Below are positions 1-8,849 of a stretch of 64,000 nucleotides of DNA, piece after piece. Source of the stretch: Variovorax sp. DXTD-1 (GTDB taxonomy: Bacteria > Pseudomonadota > Gammaproteobacteria > Burkholderiales > Burkholderiaceae_C); contig NZ_RWKH01000016.1 in NCBI RefSeq assembly GCF_003984625.1, positions 79,727 to 143,726 on the forward strand, read 5' to 3'. A program made the position numbers and the translations under genes. Position 1 is the stretch's first letter; each line of letters starts with the position of its first letter. The notes beneath the pieces were generated by a model. It did no database searches and had not been told where the DNA came from. It worked only from the letters and a program-made list of their open reading frames with translations.

Positions 1-309
1 CGCTTCCTCGGCCACGGCCAGCAGCGTGTCGACCGGCAGCAACCGCACGCCGGAGCCGAAAGCCAGCCCCTGCGCCACCGAGCAGGCGGTACGCAAGCCC
101 GTGAAGGAACCCGGGCCGCGGCCGAAGGCGATGGCGTCGAGTGCGGCCAGTTCGAGCCCGGCCTCGGCCAGCAGTTGCAGGATGAGCGGGATCAACGTGC
201 TCGACGCCTGCGCGCCGCCCGCGCCGCTGTGCGTGAACAGGCGCTCGCCGTGGCGTACCGCGACCGACAGGTGCTCGGTGCTGGTGTCGAAGGCCAGGAG
301 CTTATGCAT
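1..309 (-). CDS. tsaB: TsaB, tRNA threonylcarbamoyladenosine (t6A) synthesis subunit, 3' end cut off
   Basis: TsaB is the inactive-kinase-fold partner of TsaD. The TsaBDE complex transfers threonylcarbamoyl from TC-AMP to A37 of ANN-decoding tRNAs in the cytoplasm. My translation of the reverse strand begins MHKLLAFDTSTEHLSVAVRH and contains the family signature GRGPGSFTGLR about 70 residues in. Only the first 103 codons lie in the window; the rest is beyond the left edge. The ATG overlaps the end of the upstream EamA gene by 8 nt, which suggests co-transcription. TsaC, which makes the TC-AMP used by this complex, is also in the window at 6074-7075. Confidence 0.93.
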   Translation of the reverse strand, partial: MHKLLAFDTSTEHLSVAVRHGERLFTHSGAGGAQASSTLIPLILQLLAEAGLELAALDAIAFGRGPGSFTGLRTACSVAQGLAFGSGVRLLPVDTLLAVAEEA

Positions 310-1318
310 CGCGGCGTCCCATGGCGGCGGCCGGCATCGCGGGCCTTGCGGCCGCGCGGCCCGCGGCTGCTTTCTGCACGCCGAAAAGGATGCCGGCGGT
401 CACCAGCAGCAGGCCGGCAATCAGGTTCCAGTACAGCGGCTCGTCGAGCCAGATCACCGCGCCGAAGGCCGAGAGGCCGGGCACCAATGCCGTGATCATG
501 GTGCTGCGCACTGGCCCGAAGTACTGGATCATTTTCGTGAAGGTAATGCCCGAGATCACCACCGAGCCGACGCCCTGGAACAGCATCTGGAACGCCACCT
601 CGCCCCAGGGCGCGGTGCCGATGTGGCTCACGACCGCGCCGCCCGCCACCAGCAGGCTGTACACAGGCACGTAGGTCAGCAGCGCAAACACGGTAATGGC
701 GATGGTCGCGCGCACCGCGTCGAGCCCGTGGCGGCGTGCCACCACGCTGTAGCAGGCCCAGCAGAAGGCCGCGCCCATGAAGAGCAGGTCGCCCTTCCAG
801 ACCTCGCCGCCCTCGAAGGCGTGCAGCAGGCTGCGCCCGCCGACCATGAGGTCGCCGGCAACGATCAGCGCCAAGCCGAAGGCCCGGCCCGGCGTGATTC
901 GGTCGCGCAGCACCAGGGCGGCCAGCAGCGTGGTCCACAGCGGCAGGCTGCCCGGCATCAGCACCGCGGCATGGCCGGCGGGCGCAAAGAAGAAGCCGCT
1001 GTACGCAAGCATGGCGTAGGCCAGGCCGCCGAAGACGCCGGCGGTGGCGGTGACGCGCAGAGAAAGAGGCGAAAGCCCGAACAGCGACGAGGCCGTGCCA
1101 CCCTGTTGCTCGCGGCGGCTCTTCATGACCAGCCACGCACCCCATGGAACCAGCACCATGCTGGCGCCGCAGATGCGCGCCAGGGCCAGGTCGAAAGGCG
1201 TGAGAGAACGGCCGGCCGAGGCGCGGGCGATGACGATGAAGGCGGTCCAGACCAGCACGGTGACCGCGGCCGCGCCGATGCCGAGCGTGCGGGGCGAAAA
1301 ACGGGGCGTGGCAGGCAT
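302..1318 (-). CDS. EamA/DMT-superfamily membrane transporter
   Basis: This 338-residue integral membrane protein belongs to the drug/metabolite transporter superfamily. It has two EamA repeats, roughly residues 12-150 and 170-315, with about ten hydrophobic segments expected. The pairing of LDEPLYWNL with a helix in the last quarter is typical of EamA carriers. The substrate cannot be read from sequence; relatives export amino acids or other metabolites. The C-terminal tail is Ala/Arg-rich and probably cytosolic. The stop lies 8 nt inside tsaB, so the two genes probably share a transcript, but nothing links their functions. Confidence 0.88.
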   Translation of the reverse strand: MPATPRFSPRTLGIGAAAVTVLVWTAFIVIARASAGRSLTPFDLALARICGASMVLVPWGAWLVMKSRREQQGGTASSLFGLSPLSLRVTATAGVFGGLAYAMLAYSGFFFAPAGHAAVLMPGSLPLWTTLLAALVLRDRITPGRAFGLALIVAGDLMVGGRSLLHAFEGGEVWKGDLLFMGAAFCWACYSVVARRHGLDAVRATIAITVFALLTYVPVYSLLVAGGAVVSHIGTAPWGEVAFQMLFQGVGSVVISGITFTKMIQYFGPVRSTMITALVPGLSAFGAVIWLDEPLYWNLIAGLLLVTAGILFGVQKAAAGRAAARPAMPAAAMGRRDA

Positions 1319-1365
1319 CCCCCGATTATCGAGGGCTCGCCGCCGCCCCGCCGGCCAGGGGCGAA

Positions 1366-2130
1366 TCAGCCGCCGTCGCTGCGCAAGACGGCCAGCCCCG
1401 CCTTGCGCAGCGCCGCCAGCGCCGAGCCCGGCGCCTCGGGCGACACCAGCAGATGGGCGGCGGCCGAAACCGGGTTGATCACCCAGGCCGAAGCGGCGCC
1501 GATTTTTTCCGAAGAGGCCAGCACCACCGTCTCGGCCGCCGCCGCCATGAGCGCGCGCTTGATCGCGGCCTCCTCGTCATCGCCGGTCGTCAGCCCGGCC
1601 TCGGCCTGCACGCCGGTCACGCCCATGAAGAAGGTGTCGGCATGGATGCGCGAGATGGCGTCCATGGCCGCGGCGCCCACCGCCACCATCGAATGCCTGA
1701 ACAGCCGCCCGCCGATCAGCACCACCTCGACGGCGGCGTGGCCAGCCAGCTCGACCGCCACCGAGGGGCTGTGCGTCACCACGGTGGCACGCAGGCTTTC
1801 GGGCAGGTGCCGCGCCATCTGAACGGCCGTGGTGCCGCCGTCGATGAACACCACCTGCCCTGGCTGCACCATGCGTGCGGCGGCTCGGCCGATGGCCACC
1901 TTCTCCGCGGTTGCGAGCTGCAGGCGGCCTGCGAAGTCGGCTTCGGCCCTGGCAAGCGGCAGCGCCCCGCCGTGCACGCGCTGCAGCAGGCCCTCGGCGG
2001 CAAGCTCGCGCAGGTCGCGGCGGATGGTGTCTTCGGACAGCGCGAGTTCCTCGCTGAGCGACTTGGCGACGACGTTGCCATCGCGCTGGAGGACCGAGAG
2101 GATGTGTTGCTTGCGCTGGCGGGTGAGCAT
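1366..2130 (-). CDS. DeoR-family transcriptional regulator
   Basis: This 254-residue repressor-type protein has an N-terminal DeoR helix-turn-helix at residues 19-56, including the core SEDTIRRDLRELAAEG, followed by the arm VHGGALP. The C-terminal sensor domain contains DGGTTAVQMARHL, the ISOCOT-fold sugar-phosphate-binding loop. The start at 2130 (MLTRQRKQHIL) is the usual DeoR beginning; an upstream in-frame ATG at 2211 would add 27 atypical residues and run into the divergent gene. It is divergent from nudK across about 80 bp that contain a direct repeat (2160-2190), so it may regulate itself and nudK. The effector is unknown. Confidence 0.9.
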   Translation of the reverse strand: MLTRQRKQHILSVLQRDGNVVAKSLSEELALSEDTIRRDLRELAAEGLLQRVHGGALPLARAEADFAGRLQLATAEKVAIGRAAARMVQPGQVVFIDGGTTAVQMARHLPESLRATVVTHSPSVAVELAGHAAVEVVLIGGRLFRHSMVAVGAAAMDAISRIHADTFFMGVTGVQAEAGLTTGDDEEAAIKRALMAAAAETVVLASSEKIGAASAWVINPVSAAAHLLVSPEAPGSALAALRKAGLAVLRSDGG

Positions 2131-2159
2131 CGGGCGATCGTATCCGGCCAAGCCGCAGA

Positions 2160-2190
2160 TTGCACGAATTTTCTTGTTTTTGCACGAATT
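2160..2190. promoter_or_regulatory. Two 11-bp direct repeats between deoR and nudK, candidate operator
   Basis: TTGCACGAATT occurs twice, at 2160-2170 and 2180-2190. Start-to-start spacing is 20 bp, about two helical turns, and the spacer is T-rich. The repeats sit in the AT-rich divergent promoter region and end 20 bp before the nudK ATG. Same-face direct repeats suit a dimeric or tetrameric DeoR-type repressor. That link to the neighbouring regulator is inference. Confidence 0.5.
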
Positions 2191-2209
2191 CCCGCATATG
2201 CTTTGCGCC

Positions 2210-2797
2210 ATGACCCTTCAAGACCGCGTCCGGGTGCACGAAGCCACCCTGCTTTCCGACAACTGGTACACGCTGAAGACCACCGCCTTCGACTGGCGCC
2301 GCAATGACGGCAAATGGCAGCGCATGCACCGCGAAACCTACGACCGGGGCAACGGCGCCACGCTGCTGCCCTACAACCGGGCGCAGCGCACGGTGCTGCT
2401 GACGCGGCAGTTCCGCTACCCCGCCTTCGTCAACGGCCACGACGACCTGCTGATCGAAGCGGCCGCCGGCCTGCTGGACAACGCGGCGCCCGAGGAGCGC
2501 ATTCGCGCCGAGGTGGAAGAAGAACTGGGCTACCGGCTCGGCGCGGTTCAGAAGATCTTCGAGACCTTCATGAGCCCGGGCTCGGTGACCGAGAAGCTGC
2601 ACTTCTTCATCGCCGAGTACGAGCCTTCGATGCGCGTGGGCAATGGCGGCGGTCTGGCCGACGAGGGCGAGGACATCGAGGTGCTCGAACTCGGCATCGA
2701 CGAGGCGCTGGCCATGGTGGCGGACGGGCGCATTGCCGATGCCAAGACCGTCATGCTGCTGTACCACGCGCAGCTGCATGTTTTTCCGCCGAGATAA
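2210..2797 (+). CDS. nudK: NudK-type Nudix hydrolase (GDP-mannose/nucleoside-diphosphate-sugar pyrophosphatase)
   Basis: This 195-residue cytosolic Nudix enzyme is expected to hydrolyse GDP-mannose to GMP and mannose-1-phosphate. The Nudix box lies at residues 87-108, with the metal-binding glutamates E101, E104 and E105. Flanking blocks seen in NudK proteins are present: YDRGNGATLL, LLTRQFRYPAFVNG, ETFMSPGSVTEKLHFFIAEY and EDIEVLEL. A second ATG at 2198 is in frame, but the start at 2210 gives the usual MTLQ-like N-terminus. dacB begins 7 bp after the stop, so the two may be co-transcribed. The NudK name rests on recalled family similarity. Confidence 0.88.
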   Translation: MTLQDRVRVHEATLLSDNWYTLKTTAFDWRRNDGKWQRMHRETYDRGNGATLLPYNRAQRTVLLTRQFRYPAFVNGHDDLLIEAAAGLLDNAAPEERIRAEVEEELGYRLGAVQKIFETFMSPGSVTEKLHFFIAEYEPSMRVGNGGGLADEGEDIEVLELGIDEALAMVADGRIADAKTVMLLYHAQLHVFPPR

Positions 2798-2804
2798 TCG
2801 GCCG

Positions 2805-4235
2805 ATGGTTCTTCCTCGTCTCTCCTTCCTCCAGCCCGTCTGTGCGCTGTCCCTCGTCACGCTTTTCGCCTCCGGCGCCCACGCGCAGCAAGCCTTTCCG
2901 ACCGAAGTAGAGACCGCCCTCGCGCGCGCCAAGGTGCCGCGCGATTCGGTGACCATGCTGGTGGCCGACGCCGAAGGCCTGCGCCCGCCGCGCCTGGCGT
3001 GGCGCTCGCAGGTGCCGGTGAACCCGGCGTCGATCATGAAGGTGGTGACCACCTACGCGGCGCTCGACCTGCTCGGCCCGGCCTACAGCTGGAACACGCC
3101 GGTCTACGTCGACGGCACGGTGAGCAACGGCGTGCTCAACGGCAACCTCTACATCAAGGGCCAGGGCGACCCCAAGCTGGTGCTCGAACGCGTGTGGCTG
3201 CTGCTGCGCCGCGTGCAGGGCCTGGGCATTACCACCGTGGGCGGCGACATCGTGCTCGACCGCAGCACTTTCGAAAACACGGCCGAGAACGACCCGGCCG
3301 CCTTCGACGGCGAGCCGCTGCGGCCCTACAACGCTTCGCCCGACGCGCTGCTGGTCAACTTCAAGTCGGTCAACATGACCTTCACGCCCGAGCGCGGCGG
3401 GCAGTTGGCGCGCATCAACTACGAGCCCCCGCTCGCCAGCGTCTCCATGCAGCCCACGATTGCGCTCGCGCCCGGCGAATGCGGCGACTGGCGCACGGCG
3501 ATCAGGCCAGACTTCAGCGACCCGAACCGCATCCGCTTCAACGGCACCCTTCCGGCGGCCTGCGGCGAGAAGAGCTGGGCCGTGGCCTATGCCGACCCGC
3601 GCACCTACGGCCTGCGCGCCATTGGCGGCATGTGGGCCGAGATGGGCGGCCGCGTCGGCGGGCAGATGCGCGACGGCCGGGTGCCGCCGGGCCTGAAGCC
3701 GGTGTTCGAGTTCGGCTCGCCCCCGCTGGCGGAGGTGATCCGCGACATCAACAAGTACAGCAACAACGTGATGGCGCAGCAGGTGTTCCTCACGCTCGGC
3801 CTCACGCAAAAGAACCGCGGCACGTTCGAGGCTTCGCGCAACGCGCTGGGCCAATGGTGGCGCGACCGCATCGGCACGGGCGAGGGGCAGCCGGTGTTCG
3901 ACAACGGCTCGGGCCTGTCGCGCGAAGAGCGCATCAGCGCCGCGGCGCTCGGCAAGATGCTGCAGGTGGCGTGGCGCTCGCCGGTCATGCCGGAGCTGGT
4001 GTCGTCGCTGCCCGCCTCGGGCGTGGACGGCACGCTCAGGCGGCGCGCGCTGCGCTCGGGCGGCGCGGCGCACCTGAAGACCGGCACGCTGCGCGACTCT
4101 TCGGGCGTGGCCGGCTACGTGCATGGCGCGAGCGGGCGGCGCTACGTGCTGGTGGCCATTGCCAACGGCGAGAACGCGGGTGCGGCGCGCGCGGCGTTCG
4201 ATGCGCTGGTCGACTGGGCATACCAGGACAACTAG
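2805..4235 (+). CDS. dacB: D-alanyl-D-alanine carboxypeptidase/endopeptidase (class C PBP, PBP4 type)
   Basis: This 476-residue periplasmic peptidase of family S13 trims pentapeptide stems and cleaves peptidoglycan cross-links. The signal peptide is residues 1-27, with cleavage after AHA. All three penicillin-binding motifs are visible: SIMK with nucleophile S76 and K79, SNN at 319-321, and KTG at 425-427 (context HLKTGTLRDSSGVAGYV). The region between the first two motifs carries the large insert typical of PBP4. Length matches the family. The ATG at 2805 starts a good signal peptide; an upstream in-frame extension would overlap nudK. Confidence 0.95.
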   Translation: MVLPRLSFLQPVCALSLVTLFASGAHAQQAFPTEVETALARAKVPRDSVTMLVADAEGLRPPRLAWRSQVPVNPASIMKVVTTYAALDLLGPAYSWNTPVYVDGTVSNGVLNGNLYIKGQGDPKLVLERVWLLLRRVQGLGITTVGGDIVLDRSTFENTAENDPAAFDGEPLRPYNASPDALLVNFKSVNMTFTPERGGQLARINYEPPLASVSMQPTIALAPGECGDWRTAIRPDFSDPNRIRFNGTLPAACGEKSWAVAYADPRTYGLRAIGGMWAEMGGRVGGQMRDGRVPPGLKPVFEFGSPPLAEVIRDINKYSNNVMAQQVFLTLGLTQKNRGTFEASRNALGQWWRDRIGTGEGQPVFDNGSGLSREERISAAALGKMLQVAWRSPVMPELVSSLPASGVDGTLRRRALRSGGAAHLKTGTLRDSSGVAGYVHGASGRRYVLVAIANGENAGAARAAFDALVDWAYQDN

Positions 4236-4257
4236 GCGCCTGGCCAGCCGCACTGTG

Positions 4258-4274
4258 TACAGAAAACTTCTGTA
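4258..4274. promoter_or_regulatory. Short perfect dyad upstream of the lipoprotein hydrolase
   Basis: TACAGAA, a 3-nt spacer and TTCTGTA form a perfect 7-bp dyad in the 126-bp gap between dacB and the hydrolase gene. It could be a small operator or a weak hairpin. No U-tract follows, so it is not a clear terminator. Confidence 0.3.
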
Positions 4275-4361
4275 GGTGATAGCCGCTTGCGCGCGGCAGG
4301 GGCGCTGCACAGAATCGGACGCCCGTTCGATTCGATACCCGTGCAACACAGGAGATACGCC

Positions 4362-5960
4362 TTGAAGACACCGCAACAACCTTCCCGCCTCTCGATGCAA
4401 AAAGGGGCGGCATCGGCGGCACTCGCCGGCGCCGCGCTGCTGCTCGCGGCCTGCGGCGGAGGAGGCGGTGGTGGCGGAGGCGGCATCGGGATCGGGCTTC
4501 CGCCACCCACGGCAGACACGGGCCGAGGCTCCGTCGTGACGGACCCGCCCGAGCAGGCGTCGAAGTTGACCGCCGACCAGTTCAGGTCGCTGCTCGAGGC
4601 CGATGCTTCGGGCAGGGCGCTGCTTCAGGTGACCGGCACGCCCAAGTGCGGCATCGAGACGCGCTATCTCGAATACCGCACCATCGGCGGCAAGAACGAA
4701 GCCACCAACGCCACGGCCGCGGTCATGGTGCCCTCCGGCGCGGACGTGGCCTGCAACGGCGCGCGGCCGGTGGTCTTGTATGCCCACGGCACTACCGCCG
4801 CGCGCAACTTCAACATCGCCAAGTGGACCGAAGCCGGCCAGCCGGCGGCCGGCGAAGGCCTCTTGGTTGCCGCCATGTTCGCGGCGCAGGGCTACATCGT
4901 GGTGGCCCCCAACTACGCGGGCTACGACAAGTCGACGCTGCCCTATCACCCGTACCTGAACGGCGACCAGCAAGGCAAGGACATGGTCGATGCGCTCACC
5001 GCGGCGCGCAAGACCTTCGCGGGCATCAACGCGACCGATGCGGGCTCGCTGCTGATCACCGGCTATTCGCAGGGCGGCTACGTGGCCATGGCGGCGCACC
5101 GCGAGATGCAGGCCACGGGCAAGGCGGTAACGGCGTCGGCGCCGCTCTCGGCCCCGTCGGCCATCGGGCTGCTGGCGGACTACACCTTCCAGGGCTGGCC
5201 GGCGCTGGGCAGCACGCTCTTCGTGCCGCTGCTTTCGGCCAGCTGGCAGCAGCAGTTCGGCGACGTCTACGGCAGCACCAGCGACATTTACGAATCGCGG
5301 TACGCCGCGGGCATCGACACCCTGCTGCCGAGCCTGACGCCCATCGCCACGCTTTTCGCGAATGGAAAGCTGCCGCAGCTCGCGCTCTTTCCGGCGGGCG
5401 CCACGCCAGGACCGGTGAGCCCCGACCTGTCGATCTTCTATGGCGCCAACAACCTGATCCGCCAGAGCTACCTGACGCAGGCGGCCAGCGACATCCAGGC
5501 GAACCCCTGCCCCGGCAATGCGCTGCCTCCCACGGAGGGTTCATTCAGCACGACTTCGCCGCTCGACTGCCGGCCGGCCGTGGGCTTCAGAAAGGCGGCG
5601 CGCGCCAACGACCTGCGCAACTGGCTGCCGACCCGGCCGGTGCTCATGTGCGGCGGCGCCAACGACCCGACCGTCAACTTCCTGAGCACCCGCGCCACCG
5701 CCGGCTACTTCCGCGCCCGGGGCATCCCCGCCGCCGCGCTGACCGTGATCGACCTGGAAGACAACGCCACCACCGACGCCTATTCCGCCGCCCGGGCCGG
5801 CTTTGCGCAGGCCAAGAGCACCCTGGCGCAGAACAGTCCGGGCAGTGACGCCGACAAGGCGCGGGCGGTCACCCTGGCCTATCACGGCACGCTGGCGCCG
5901 CCGTTCTGCCTGGCTTCGGCGCGCGGCTTCTTCCAGGGCGTGCTGGCCGCCGGCGGCTAG
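4362..5960 (+). CDS. Secreted alpha/beta-hydrolase lipoprotein (lipase/esterase-like)
   Basis: This 533-residue protein is predicted to be a lipid-anchored cell-envelope hydrolase. The signal peptide ends in the lipobox LLLAAC, with lipidated C31, followed by a run of about ten glycines as a flexible linker. The hydrolase fold shows YAHGTT (oxyanion-side strand) and the nucleophile elbow GYSQGGY with S236. A late MCGGANDPTVNF block may carry the acid residue, and a C-terminal YHG may supply the histidine. I chose the TTG start at 4362 because AGGAGA lies at 4350-4355; an in-frame ATG at 4395 would also keep the lipobox. The substrate is unknown. Confidence 0.82.
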   Translation: MKTPQQPSRLSMQKGAASAALAGAALLLAACGGGGGGGGGGIGIGLPPPTADTGRGSVVTDPPEQASKLTADQFRSLLEADASGRALLQVTGTPKCGIETRYLEYRTIGGKNEATNATAAVMVPSGADVACNGARPVVLYAHGTTAARNFNIAKWTEAGQPAAGEGLLVAAMFAAQGYIVVAPNYAGYDKSTLPYHPYLNGDQQGKDMVDALTAARKTFAGINATDAGSLLITGYSQGGYVAMAAHREMQATGKAVTASAPLSAPSAIGLLADYTFQGWPALGSTLFVPLLSASWQQQFGDVYGSTSDIYESRYAAGIDTLLPSLTPIATLFANGKLPQLALFPAGATPGPVSPDLSIFYGANNLIRQSYLTQAASDIQANPCPGNALPPTEGSFSTTSPLDCRPAVGFRKAARANDLRNWLPTRPVLMCGGANDPTVNFLSTRATAGYFRARGIPAAALTVIDLEDNATTDAYSAARAGFAQAKSTLAQNSPGSDADKARAVTLAYHGTLAPPFCLASARGFFQGVLAAGG

Positions 5961-5962
5961 CG

Positions 5963-6073
5963 GGGGCTTGGGGCTTCTTCCAGAAACACCGCGGAACCGG
6001 CTTCGCCGGGCCGCTGGTGTTGCCCCCTGCAAGGGGGTTGGCGTTGCGACACGAAGTGCGCGAAGACTGGGGG
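5963..6073. repeat. Intergenic palindromic repeat element, copy 1
   Basis: The whole gap between two convergent genes holds a structured GC-rich element. It has a short inverted core CCCCCTGCAAGGGGG and then a tail with ACACGAAGTGCGCGAAG and GGGGGTTA. The architecture resembles the gap at 12066-12187. Similar elements recur in Comamonadaceae genomes as I recall them, but I cannot search for that here. It may act as a bidirectional terminator or a REP-like element. Confidence 0.5.
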
Positions 6074-7075
6074 TTAGCCCATCGACGCGCGTTGAAGGCG
6101 GTCGCGCACGCCTTCCCATTCGGGCATGTCCGGCGGCGTTTCCACCCAGATCAGCTTGACGCCCTGCGCGTCGAACTCGCGCAGCACCGCGAACAGCTGG
6201 TGCGCGCTGGCCGCGGCGTCGTCGGGCATGCGCCGCTGCAGCACGCGCTGCGAATGGCTGCGCACTCCGGTGCGCGTCCACACCGCGATGTTCGCGGCGC
6301 CGGCGCCGAGCACGTCGAGCCCGGTCTGAATGGCCTTGGCATCCATCAACCGCAGCTTGGCATTGGGGGCGTAGTGCGCCTCCAGCGTGCCGGGGGCGCG
6401 CGGATCGGGCGTTTCGAGCACCTCGCGGTCGCTCAGGCGCTCGCCCAGCGCGGCCTCGACCTGCGCACGTGTGATCAGGCCCGGCCGCAGCAGCACGGGC
6501 GCGCCGCGGCTGCAGTCGATGATGGTCGACTCGATGCCCACCTCGCAGGCGCCGCCGTCGACCACCGGCAGCGAATCGCCGAATTCGTCGAACACATGCT
6601 GCGCCGTGGTCGGGCTCACGCGGCCGAAGCGGTTGGCGCTGGGCCCCGCAAGGCCGGGCACGCCCTGCTCGGCGCAGGCCTCGAGAAGTGCCTGCGCCAC
6701 CGGATGCGAGGGGCAGCGCAAGCCGATGGTGTCCTGCCCGCCGGCCGCCGCGGCCGCAACGCCGGGCTGGCGGGTGACGATCAGCGTGAGCGGGCCGGGC
6801 CAGAAGGCCTGCACCAGCTTTTGCGCAAACGGGGGAAGCGGCTGCGCAAAGCGCGACAGAGCCTCGGTGCCCTTGATGCCGGCCGCCACGTGAACGATGA
6901 GCGGATGGTCCGAAGGCCTCCCCTTGGCCTTGAAGATGCCGGCCACCGCCATGTCGCTGGTGGCATCGGCGCCCAGGCCATAGACGGTTTCGGTCGGGAA
7001 CGCGACCAGGCCGCCCGCGCGCAGCACGCGCGCGGCCTCGGCAATCGCCTGGGGAGACTGGCCGTCGAGAATCAT
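6074..7075 (-). CDS. tsaC: L-threonylcarbamoyladenylate synthase (long Sua5/TsaC form)
   Basis: This 333-residue cytosolic enzyme makes threonylcarbamoyl-AMP from threonine, bicarbonate and ATP, the first step of t6A synthesis. The YrdC domain spans about residues 10-205, with FPTETVYGLG near the start, KGRPSDHPLIVH, WPGPLT and GPSANRFGRVSPT. A Sua5 domain follows, and APGTLEAHYAPNAKL is the linker typical of the long YwlC/Sua5 form. The ATG at 7075 overlaps the purK stop by 4 nt (ATGA), so it is the last gene of a purE-purK-tsaC operon. An upstream extension would lie wholly inside purK. Confidence 0.93.
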   Translation of the reverse strand: MILDGQSPQAIAEAARVLRAGGLVAFPTETVYGLGADATSDMAVAGIFKAKGRPSDHPLIVHVAAGIKGTEALSRFAQPLPPFAQKLVQAFWPGPLTLIVTRQPGVAAAAAGGQDTIGLRCPSHPVAQALLEACAEQGVPGLAGPSANRFGRVSPTTAQHVFDEFGDSLPVVDGGACEVGIESTIIDCSRGAPVLLRPGLITRAQVEAALGERLSDREVLETPDPRAPGTLEAHYAPNAKLRLMDAKAIQTGLDVLGAGAANIAVWTRTGVRSHSQRVLQRRMPDDAAASAHQLFAVLREFDAQGVKLIWVETPPDMPEWEGVRDRLQRASMG

Positions 7076-8265
7076 GCGAAGTCGGCCGCCGTGAGCGCCG
7101 GCAGGCCGAGCAGGGTGGCGGCTTGCGATGCCGCGGCGCGCACGCTTTCGAGCGTGGCGCCGGTGAAGGTGATGTGGCCCATCTTGCGGCCGCGTCGCGG
7201 TTCGACCTTGCCGTAGAGGTGCAGGTGCGCGCCGGGCAGCGCGAGCACGTCGCTCCAGCGCGGCGCCGCCGGCTTGTCGCCGCCCTCGGCGGTGAACCAC
7301 AGGTCGCCCAGCAGGTTCAGCATGATCGCCGGGCTGTGCTGGCGCGGCGCGGCCAGCGGCAGGCCCGCCAGGGTGCGCACCTGCAGTTCGAACTGCGACA
7401 CGTCGCAGGCTTCCATGGTGTAGTGGCCGCTGTTGTGCGGCCGCGGCGCCATTTCGTTCACCACCAGCGAGCCGTCGGTCAGCACGAAGAACTCGACGCA
7501 CAGCACGCCCACGTAGTTCAGCCCGGTGGCAATGCTCTTTGCCGAGTTGATGGCGGCCTGCGCCACGGTCTTGGGCATGTTCTGCGCATGCACCTCGGTC
7601 ACGGCCAGGATGCCGCCCCGGTGCAGGTTGCGCTGGGGCGGAAAGTGCACGATCTGCCCGTCGCGGCCGCGCGCCACGATCACCGAGCATTCGAACTCGA
7701 GCGGCAACAACTTTTCGAGCACGCACGGCACGCAGCCCGCAGCCTGCCAGGCATCGATCAGCTCGGCGCGCGTCGACACGCGCTGCTGGCCCTTGCCGTC
7801 GTAGCCGAGGCGGGCGGTCTTGAGAATGCCGGGCAGCAGCCCGTCCTCACCCGCGGCCAGTTGCGCCGCCGTCTCGATGACGGCGTACGGCGCGCAGGCC
7901 ACGCCGCAGCGCGTGAAATGGGCCTTTTCGGCAATGCGGTCCTGCGCGATGGCAATGGCGGCCGCGTCGGGTGCCACCGGCCGGGCGACGGACAGCTTGT
8001 CCAGCGACGGCGCGGGCACGTTCTCGAACTCGGTGGTCACCGCGTCTGCCAGGCCCGCGAGCCGTGCCAGGCCATCCACGTCGGCGTAGTCGGTATGGAT
8101 GTGGTGATGGCTCACGCGGCCGGCCGGGCTGTCGGCGTCGGGGTCGAGCACCGCCGTGAAATAGCCCATGCGCTGGGCGGCGTGGGCGAACATGCGGCCC
8201 AGCTGGCCGCCGCCGAGCACGCCGAGCGTGGCGCCCGGAAGAATGGGAAGGTCGTTCTTGCTCAC
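7072..8265 (-). CDS. purK: N5-carboxyaminoimidazole ribonucleotide synthase
   Basis: PurK is an ATP-grasp enzyme that converts AIR, ATP and bicarbonate to N5-CAIR in de novo purine synthesis. The 397-residue protein starts with a nucleotide-binding loop [12 protein letters not shown] and carries the ATP-grasp blocks [18 protein letters not shown]-like LCVEFFV and [12 protein letters not shown]. Length is normal. The start is GTG at 8265, overlapping the purE stop by 4 nt (GTGA), which supports translational coupling of the two consecutive enzymes. Confidence 0.96.
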   Translation of the reverse strand: MSKNDLPILPGATLGVLGGGQLGRMFAHAAQRMGYFTAVLDPDADSPAGRVSHHHIHTDYADVDGLARLAGLADAVTTEFENVPAPSLDKLSVARPVAPDAAAIAIAQDRIAEKAHFTRCGVACAPYAVIETAAQLAAGEDGLLPGILKTARLGYDGKGQQRVSTRAELIDAWQAAGCVPCVLEKLLPLEFECSVIVARGRDGQIVHFPPQRNLHRGGILAVTEVHAQNMPKTVAQAAINSAKSIATGLNYVGVLCVEFFVLTDGSLVVNEMAPRPHNSGHYTMEACDVSQFELQVRTLAGLPLAAPRQHSPAIMLNLLGDLWFTAEGGDKPAAPRWSDVLALPGAHLHLYGKVEPRRGRKMGHITFTGATLESVRAAASQAATLLGLPALTAADFA

Positions 8266-8813
8266 AGTGCACCCCCGCCTTGCGGCGAAAAAGGCGAAAC
8301 GCCGCCCGCCTCCGCCGCGGGAGGCGGCGGCAGCGTCATGGCCTCGGCCGCGGTGGTTTGCGCGGTGCGGAAGGCGTCGAGCCGGGCGCGCAGCGCCGGA
8401 TCGTTCACCGCCAGCATCGCCACCGCGAAAAGGGCCGCATTGGCGGCGCCCGCGTTGCCGATGGCAAAGGTTGCCACCGGAACGCCCTTGGGCATCTGCA
8501 CGATGCTGTAGAGCGAATCGACCCCCTGCAGGTGACGGCTGGCCACCGGCACGCCCAGCACCGGCACGGTGGTCTTGGAGGCCAGCATGCCCGGCAGGTG
8601 GGCCGCGCCGCCCGCGCCCGCGATGATGGCGGTGAGCCCGCGCCCGGCGGCGCTTTCAGCGTACGCGAAGAGCGCATCGGGCATCCGGTGGGCCGAGACC
8701 ACCTTCGCTTCGTGCTTGATTCCGAATTGCTGGAGAATCTCGACCGCGTTGCGCATCGTCTCCCAATCGGAGCTCGAGCCCATCACTACACCGACCTGAA
8801 TGGTTTCGTTCAT
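8262..8813 (-). CDS. purE: N5-carboxyaminoimidazole ribonucleotide mutase
   Basis: PurE moves the carboxyl group of N5-CAIR to give CAIR, the step after PurK. The 183-residue protein has the class I signature [13 protein letters not shown], the VVSAHRMPD loop and [13 protein letters not shown]. The family usually ends near residue 165. Here a Pro/Ala/Gly-rich tail ([10 protein letters not shown] onwards) is encoded by a strong GC hairpin at about 8300-8335, perhaps a captured intergenic element. The ATG at 8813 gives the standard N-terminus. It is divergent from the thioredoxin-fold gene across 36 bp. Confidence 0.95.
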   Translation of the reverse strand: MNETIQVGVVMGSSSDWETMRNAVEILQQFGIKHEAKVVSAHRMPDALFAYAESAAGRGLTAIIAGAGGAAHLPGMLASKTTVPVLGVPVASRHLQGVDSLYSIVQMPKGVPVATFAIGNAGAANAALFAVAMLAVNDPALRARLDAFRTAQTTAAEAMTLPPPPAAEAGGVSPFSPQGGGAL

Positions 8814-8849
8814 GGTTTCAATTTTACGTTTCACCCCCAGCTGGTTCCG

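Noticed and set aside
2751..5099. A 782-codon minus-strand open frame across dacB and the hydrolase gene
   Set aside because: Low-complexity Arg/Ala/Val/His translation. The plus strand has two genes with intact catalytic motifs.
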